From assembly GCA_012295275.1 (NCBI GenBank), contig CM022671.1:28896250-28933749 (forward strand): a stretch of DNA of 37,500 nucleotides, written 5' to 3'. Source of the stretch: Chrysomallon squamiferum (taxonomy: Eukaryota; Mollusca; Gastropoda; Neomphalida; Peltospiridae). Shown here in pieces: positions 30,589 to 37,500 of the stretch (its first letter is position 1; every line of letters begins with the position of its first letter). Under the pieces are notes generated by a model. That model had not been told where the DNA came from. It was given only the letters and a program-made list of their open reading frames with translations, and made no database searches. Position numbers and translations under genes: made by a program.

Positions 30589-30599
30589 AACACCGGGCT

Positions 30600-30898
30600 C
30601 TTTTGAACATAGATGTCAGTATATCATTGATACACGTAATAACATGGTATATCTGTATGTGTGGGTTTATAAATGTCTAAGCTTAATACAATTTAGTATC
30701 CGCAAAAGAACTCAAATAAAGTATATGCTATTTATGAGAACGATATTAAAATGCCTGTTTACCTAGTCTTATAAATGTTATATTGAAAAAAAACAAGACT
30801 CTTCTGGTATTATTTTTCGGAATTTTCACGATGAAAAAAATGAATTTATATGCTTTATTGTTAACGGTTATTGGAAATAAACACAATTTTTCTTGTTC

Positions 30899-30963
<65 letters not shown>

Positions 30964-32342
30964 TTGCAATGATGATGTTCGAGAGATAAAACGCGCCGCC
31001 ACCATTTCGAGCATTACTTTTATTAATTGCAGCAAAATATCTTTTATTTGCATGTTCTGCAAAAAAGGAAAGCATATCTTGTATCATTCGAAAATGTATT
31101 TAAAAACTTCTTTATATAATTTTAAGTTAATCAGTTTAATCATTACAAGTCAGAGATATTTAATAACTTTCCTTTCATTATCATTATCATTATTATATTT
31201 TTTCTTTATCATTATTATACTTTTATATCTATTACATTTATTATTATTATTATTATTGTTATTATTATTATTACATCTATTATTTTTATTATTATCATCA
31301 TTATTATTATTATTACATCTGTTATTATTATTATTACTATTATTATCATCATAACCATCATCATTACATAAGTGATATCATTCTGTCTTCCCAATTCCAT
31401 AACGAGTCATTTAAAGCAATATAATCATATATAACTAAAAACCAAACCTTTTAGCGGTATCCAAATCATGAATAGTCCAGACGTATAGCTTCCAGTTATA
31501 AGAAGGTTCCTGAAAAGCCAGGGAGACAATAAAACAAGCAGTCAAGATATTTGTCACAAGTGAACCGCGACGGATTTTTAATTTTGATAGTTAATCATTC
31601 GACTGTAGATGTCGCTACATCATTGTCTCGCGCCCTGGCTGACGTTAGTTGGCGGTCATCTCTGATGTAACAGTGGCAGTGTATACATGTGTATGTGTGT
31701 GTATGTATGTATGTATGTATGTATGTATGTATGTATATACAGGGCACATACTATAATAGATTGTGGACCTCCCAGACGCACTGGTGACGCACGGGAAAAT
31801 ACTAAATCCATGGTGACGTCTATTCGCTCTGAACTGTTCACCTACCACTTTCTGCGACTGAAGTTTACCAGGAAAAATACGTCCGATGGTTCCCAGGATC
31901 TCTCCTCTTTAATGCGCGCAAATAGACTAAATGTCTCAAACTTAGCTAATCGAAGATAGGAGTATATATTATTTTCGTTTCTAAATTTTATAAGTAAAAG
32001 TGTAAACAAAAGAATCTGGTAACATGCGAACGTGGAAACAGCGCTTCTTTTCCTATAATCTTAATTATAAAATAAAATAATAATAATAATAATACAACTT
32101 ATTTGATCATTTGGTGTATTTCGCCATGTTTAGGGGTTTTGGTTGTTGTTTTCTTTGTTGAGTTTTTGTGCTATTGCCATACTGTTTTGCTAGATTCATT
32201 TATTTATTTACTATTATTATTATTATTATTTAATTATTTGTTTGTCAACTTTTTGTTTAATTTTTATTTTTAATTTTTTTCTTTGATTTTATTTCATTTA
32301 TGTTTTTTAATTTTAATTGTTTTTTTTTTATTTCATTTATTT

Positions 32343-32377
<35 letters not shown>

Positions 32378-32659
32378 TAATACTTTCTTGGATTTAATCT
32401 TGTATGGCATTATTAACTAGCTGTTTTTATTATTATTATCATCATAATCATCATCATCATCAACATCAATTCATCATCATCATTGTTTTGGTGTACGCTA
32501 TGTAATTGATGTTTATCCATCAGTTAAAATATTAATTATCTCTAATGTTTTGAAAACAAAACAAAACGAAAGAAATACTCCCAAAACCACCCAATAATAA
32601 TTATAAAAAATTAACAAACATACTAAAAAAACCCACTGAATTAACAGAGGCCATTTATA

Positions 32660-32711
<52 letters not shown>

Positions 32712-33729
32712 TTCCATTAATATTTTTATTTTCAGCTACAACTGTTGGTTATAATGTATGGAATAAGATAAGTAAGTATTTTATCTTTTTAACTAAAGAC
32801 GCCCGTTTTCGGGTTAAAATGTAATAAATTTACTGAACGAATATTTCCGGTCATTAGCCTATGGTTTCTTTTAAATAATGTTATGTGATTTTTATGATTG
32901 CTTTAAGGCAACATTGCTTGTAACAGACTAATAATTTTAGTTGTCCTAGACTTAATAAGGAATAGACATCTCACACTAGATTTTATTGTGCAGTTAGATA
33001 TTTCTATAATTTTATTTTAGTAAAATGAAACCGTGTAAACTATAAAGACATTATTACGATGTCAGATTATACATATAACATTTACATGACGTCATCAACT
33101 AAGTAGAATTAATTTAGATTGTCTCCATCGAATTATTATTATTATTAGAATTCTTTTAAAAAAAATCAGATATGAGTTATTATTCATTTACAGATATGTT
33201 ACCAACGAACTTGTAATGTAATGTTGTTGTTTTATATATATATATATATATATATATTATTTTTGATTATTATTTGTACAACTTCTTTTTCTTTATGTTT
33301 TGTTGACTTTCTTGTTGTTTTTGTTTTGTTTTGATTTTGGATTTTTAAGGTGCGTTACTTTTCATTTCCCATTACTCATACTTTAAATAGGACGAAGTAA
33401 ATCCGGACATGATTAATTGGCTTGTTCGGGTACGATCGGGTATATCATAACACCAAAACAATGCATGTGCTTATTCCCTAAACCGATAGGCAGAGTACTC
33501 GCGAGTTTTCGGCTCGCATGGTCATAATGAAAATAGTGTAGATATATTTAGTAATGCAGAGGGGAAATCGGAACTTGTTATAGATTTACGAACAGATTAA
33601 CTGAAAAGGAATCAAATGATTAATTCCAAAGCGAAAAAATACATCTCAGAGTGAGTTATTTCCTATACATTTCAGTTAGTGCCCTTGGAATGATCTGTCA
33701 AAGCTATGGTATGTGTATTCCTGTGAATA

Positions 33730-33781
<52 letters not shown>

Positions 33782-33846
33782 ATATGTGTGGGTGGGTGTG
33801 TGTGTGTGTATGTATGTATATATATATATATATATATATATGTACT

Positions 33847-33913
<67 letters not shown>

Positions 33914-35111
33914 GTATATGTATGTATGTATATATATATATGTGTGTGTGTATAAATATATATGTAGAGAGAGACACACATACACAGTAAGCTTTTGTTG
34001 ATTGATTTGGCTAATTTGGTGTTTATGTCATTTCAAAACATTACTTTTAACAGGAAAAAAAAAGGTGTAGGAAATGGCAGTCGAAATCTAATAAAGTTAA
34101 ATAAAGCAACATAATTAATTCGTTTAGCATTGCCTTTTTGTATTAGCCTAATAATAATAATAATAACAACAACAACAATAAATAAATAAAACATTTGATA
34201 TGATTCGTTTAAAGATCATATCAATGCTATCAGTCCATTATACAATGTGAAAATTTCGAAATCATCAACCCTTATTATTTTAAGAAATAAAACACTGGTA
34301 GTTTAAGACGTACACTTCTTTAATTTCTTTTAGATTCCCCTCTTCGCGCGACTTAAGAGGTATAATATGATATATGTATTTAATTCTTTCGCTGATAACA
34401 ATACTTGAAGTGCGTGCTCGTTGCTTGCGTTAACAAACGGCACAATCGGCGAATACCGGTGTTAACAACAGTCATGAACAAAAGATATATCCTGTACAGT
34501 AGCCCGGATAATCTTGCTGCCATGGTGAGGGCGTCCCAAAATATCGGTGTACAGTTAAATAAGTTCCTTATCCAATAAATACCCCACTTAATGATTAGAC
34601 TCATAAAACGATATAACATTTACATATCTCTGTTTAATTTCATTTAGTTACTGACAAATTATTTTTAAAATTACTATATATTTACTTTCTTTATATTGTT
34701 CCATTGTTGTAATTCGGTAGAAAATAAAACATGGTATTTACCAACAAAACTTATTTGGTGTTGATTCATTTTTTTTTAAATTATTTTTATTATCATATAT
34801 GTATTTTTTATTATTATTATTATTCATATTTTACTTTATTTAACAACAACCACAATAATGCAACATTTACCATTTATACAGGTATCAGCTTAATATTAGA
34901 TATAGTTATTTGTAATGATTTGTTGCTAAACGTAATAAGTCCCAATAACATAAAAGTATGCTAGACACTTTCCTTTTGTCTTGATGCCTTGTTTTGGTAA
35001 CAAAAGTATTTGATATTAAAGATATTTCGTCTGTCAACAATATTACAGACAGTCTCTTTCCAGTCTTTACTTTCGCACCCACCATTGTAAGTGCACGTTC
35101 GGAGATAAGGA

Positions 35112-35160
<49 letters not shown>

Positions 35161-35400
35161 TATTGTTGTTGTAGTTAGCATGAATAGTAATTGGAGTAGT
35201 AATTCTAATAACAGCATTACTAGTAGTTAATCTGGATAGAGAAGGAAAGATATAAAGAATTAAAAGATCCACATTATAATGTATACATTTCAAAAATATT
35301 TTTAATATTAACAAATTAAAAGAACAGATATATATATATATATATTAATATTTTACATAGAAAAATAAACATATCATCTTATTTGATAAAGCGGTAAGAA
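30600..35400. other. Repeat-rich intergenic region upstream of gene 2
   Basis: It holds (ATT)n at 30898-30963, ATT/ATC at 31180-31345, (GTAT)n at 31697-31738, (ATT)n at 32659-32711, (TA)n at 33235-33257, a large TA/GTAT tract at 33730-33965 and (AAT)n at 35118-35161. Less repetitive CpG-containing stretches lie at 31560-31960 and 33360-33540. No gene is supported, apart from a weak 25-codon exon-like stretch at 31509-31435 on the minus strand. Confidence 0.55.
33730..33965. repeat. (TA)n/(GTAT)n compound microsatellite
   Basis: Alternating TA and TATG blocks over more than 200 bp. The many open frames across it are repeat artefacts. Confidence 0.95.
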
Positions 35401-35412
35401 AAATGCCTACTT

Positions 35413-35533
35413 GTTTAAAAATTTCCCTATGACGTATGCATATCCTCACGGGGTGAATGTTATCGGTAACAGAATGTAACTGCACCGGCTGTTGCAAACT
35501 GATAGGCAGACGACTTTTATCGAAGTTAGCCAT
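35413..35533 (-). CDS. Possible first coding exon of an unrecognised divergent gene
   Basis: From the ATG at 35533 an open frame reads MANFDKSRLPISLQQPVQLH and on to HREIFKQ. Its amino-acid mix is balanced, unlike the repeat-driven frames nearby, and it ends at a possible donor (CAA|GTAGGC). It faces away from the plus-strand gene at 36341, across less AT-rich DNA (35590-35760) that could be a shared promoter. I found no convincing second exon. Confidence 0.25.
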
Positions 35534-36136
35534 GAAAATTTTATTTTTTCGTTAACAACACAGGTTTGTTGAAGTTTTAAAACAAACTTTACGATTCTCT
35601 TTCAGCGCCGCTGTGACACCTGTTGGATATAGTTCGATTTTTTATTTGCCTTTCTATTTCTAATCGACCGATCGATTCGCTTTCGGTTTAGTAAGGTACT
35701 GTAGTTCTGTAAAATGTTGATGCAACGGATCTACGCGTTAGTTTCTAAACAAGCTTAGGCTGTGTGATATATTACTGTTTATTGTTATTGTTAGTTGATC
35801 AAATGCAGTTACAGATTTAAAGCAAATGTAAAATATAAAAATAAACAAATATCGATGACACTAATTTTTTGAGATGAATCAACTTAAAACTTTGAATAGC
35901 CTATGTATCAATAATAATAATAATATCAACAAAAAGGATTAGAATAATTATATATTTTAAAATGTTTGTTCCACCTTACTAGGCAGATTATTTTAAAATT
36001 ATATTTATTTATTTATTTATTTATTTAGTTATATTGTTTTTAAAAAAGGGTAAATTATTGTCTAATTTTATGAATTATGAATTATTTGAAATTTAGGTTT
36101 TGGTACAGCTTTCATTTACTTTTCACAGACTGACAC

Positions 36137-36139
<3 letters not shown>

Positions 36140-36171
<32 letters not shown>
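36140..36171. repeat. (CA)n microsatellite
   Basis: A run of 16 CA units 170 bp upstream of the gene 3 exon. Confidence 0.95.
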
Positions 36172-36173
<2 letters not shown>

Positions 36174-36340
36174 CTCAGCACAGTGCATCGTATTTCTGTA
36201 CATTATACATACTTTTTGTTTATTGGCAAGCTGATCTCATTTTATTCTTTGTAAATATTTGATTAAGATATATGATCATTTCTTGGACTCAATTTGTAAT
36301 AATTTTTAAGTTCCACTTAAATGTTGTTTTTTTATTTTAG

Positions 36341-36463
36341 TATTTGATACCGTCATAATCCAATAATGTCAACCACAGTGTTCCACACTCCGGGGCTAAA
36401 CCATCATTCTACGCCCTGCCCTCGGTCTGCCACCCCAGAAGATATTGACAAAGCATTTAGGCG
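36341..36463 (+). CDS. Gene 3: first coding exon of an unrecognised gene, partial
   Basis: The acceptor TTTATTTTAG is followed by 25 nt of 5' UTR, then the ATG at 36366. It encodes MSTTVFHTPGLNHHSTPCPR then SATPEDIDKAFR, ending at a good donor (GCG|GTATGT) in phase 2. The balanced composition and good splice sites suggest a real housekeeping-type gene. The end ATPEDIDKAFR faintly recalls the helix II start of J-domains or an EF-hand-like helix, but a single exon is not enough to assign a family. The gene continues to the right of the window. A possible short next exon begins at 36695 after AAACAG but runs quickly into a stop. Confidence 0.55.
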
Positions 36464-37500
36464 GTATGTTATTTTATTACAATCTTTTTTTCAATTTTTC
36501 ATTAATTTAAACTGTTTGCTTACTTTAAAAATTAAAAACTAATTTAAAAAAAAGAAAGTAAGAAAGAAAAACACAAGTAGATGACTGTTATTAATATTTC
36601 TCTGGCTGTATCTTTGTGAGTACAAATCTACAATGTCACCTTATTTGTCACTTTCATTATGATGGTGTTATTTTTTATTTTTGTGTTTTAAACAGGCTAT
36701 ATGGAATATGTCACCATTACACTATTATATTGTGATACCAGTGAATAACAAGCATTTATGAAGTGTGAACAAATGTAGAGTTCTAAAATTATCAAATTTG
36801 GAGACAAGTCTATGTAGAATTATAAATCTAAAATAATAATAAAAATAACAACAAAGACAACAACAATAATAATCAGTCATAACAATTTAAACTGTTGTGC
36901 AAACCTACATTTTACAATCATTATTAATATCGAGAACTTAAGATCCACTCCTGTCCAGATCAGCTAATGTTAATATCCACATGCATGACACAGACTATGC
37001 ATCTCTTTGTGTTATGTGTTTTAATGTTTCATACATTTATCTGTTAAATGTAGTGTATGTATATTTATACATAATAGTATCCACATGTCTACATAACTGG
37101 GTAAATTTTAAAAATATCTTTGTAAATAAGTGACTTCTGTGATGATTGGTACACAAAAACTATTTAATTCAAAAGTTAATTTCTAATAATTTATTAAAAA
37201 ATTTGTAATGTTTTTCCCTTATTTTTATTTATTTTTTATTAATTGTATTATTTTATGAAATATGTTTTATACATTTATTTATTTATAATTTGAAAGAGTG
37301 TAAATACTGAATATTACTTAACAGAGCATTCAGTCTGTACTTATCATGTAACATATTTTTAGACAGCATATCGATATGATCATTTTTGCACCACAGTGAG
37401 ATCCATTGAAACTTGTTTTCTGTAATCTAATATTTCAAATATTGCATTTAGCATACAGTGAGACCTGTTTACTTAACACCAGTGAGAATCTATTGCATGT
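36464..37500 (+). other. Intron sequence of gene 3, no further exon supported
   Basis: AT-rich and not notably repetitive. Nothing coding could be supported. Confidence 0.5.

Noticed and set aside
33651-34001. Many open frames of Tyr/Ile repeats
   Set aside because: Produced by the TA/GTAT microsatellite.
34961-35110. A minus-strand frame containing SERALTMVGAKVKTGKRLS, faintly like a hAT dimerisation motif
   Set aside because: About 45 codons, starting inside an (AAT)n tract and lacking the conserved residues that would make the match convincing.

Overview
The window is eukaryotic. It is AT-rich, full of microsatellites, and its coding sequence is split into many small exons with GT..AG borders. 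The two main genes encode secreted, cysteine-free, low-complexity proteins with Gly/Pro-rich and Gln/Asn-rich domains. This resembles the shell or cuticle matrix proteins of lophotrochozoans. A mollusc is my best guess, but that is an inference from protein character and repeat landscape, not from a diagnostic marker. I recognise no exact known gene.

Layout, read on the minus strand unless stated. (1) 1-1951: the 3' flank of gene 1, with no gene seen. (2) 8350-1952: gene 1. It has a signal-peptide exon, then nine small exons that include tandemly duplicated pairs, then a 2-kb last exon. That exon encodes about 650 residues of Gly/Pro-rich repeats ending in a Tyr/Asn-containing tail. The model predicts about 850 aa. 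A TATA-like box and a noncoding first exon are proposed at 8873-8795. (3) 8900-11690: intergenic, with a striking array of CAGGT at an exact 10-bp period. (4) 28181-11695: gene 2. It has a signal-peptide exon, a Gln/Arg repeat exon, a 4.5-kb Gln-rich to Asn-rich exon, three small linkers, a 3.2-kb Ser/Asn-rich exon, and small Thr-rich and acidic exons ending in EEYEYYD. The model predicts about 2,980 aa. A TATA-like box and a noncoding first exon are proposed at 30588-30482. (5) 30.6-35.4 kb: repeat-rich intergenic DNA. (6) Plus strand, 36341-36463: the first coding exon of an unrelated, unrecognised gene that continues past the window. A possible divergent minus-strand exon starts at 35533.

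Genes 1 and 2 share an unusual design: a proposed noncoding exon 1, a signal peptide in exon 2, and every coding intron in phase 1. Any exon can therefore be duplicated or skipped without a frameshift. Gene 1 shows this directly, with live duplicate exons, two hybrid exons and one dead exon copy. Each gene needs one +1 frameshift correction in a large low-complexity exon, at CCC 2091-2093 in gene 1 and within 21424-21461 in gene 2. Assembly error is the simplest explanation. The pair looks like a co-oriented cluster of secreted structural or matrix proteins.
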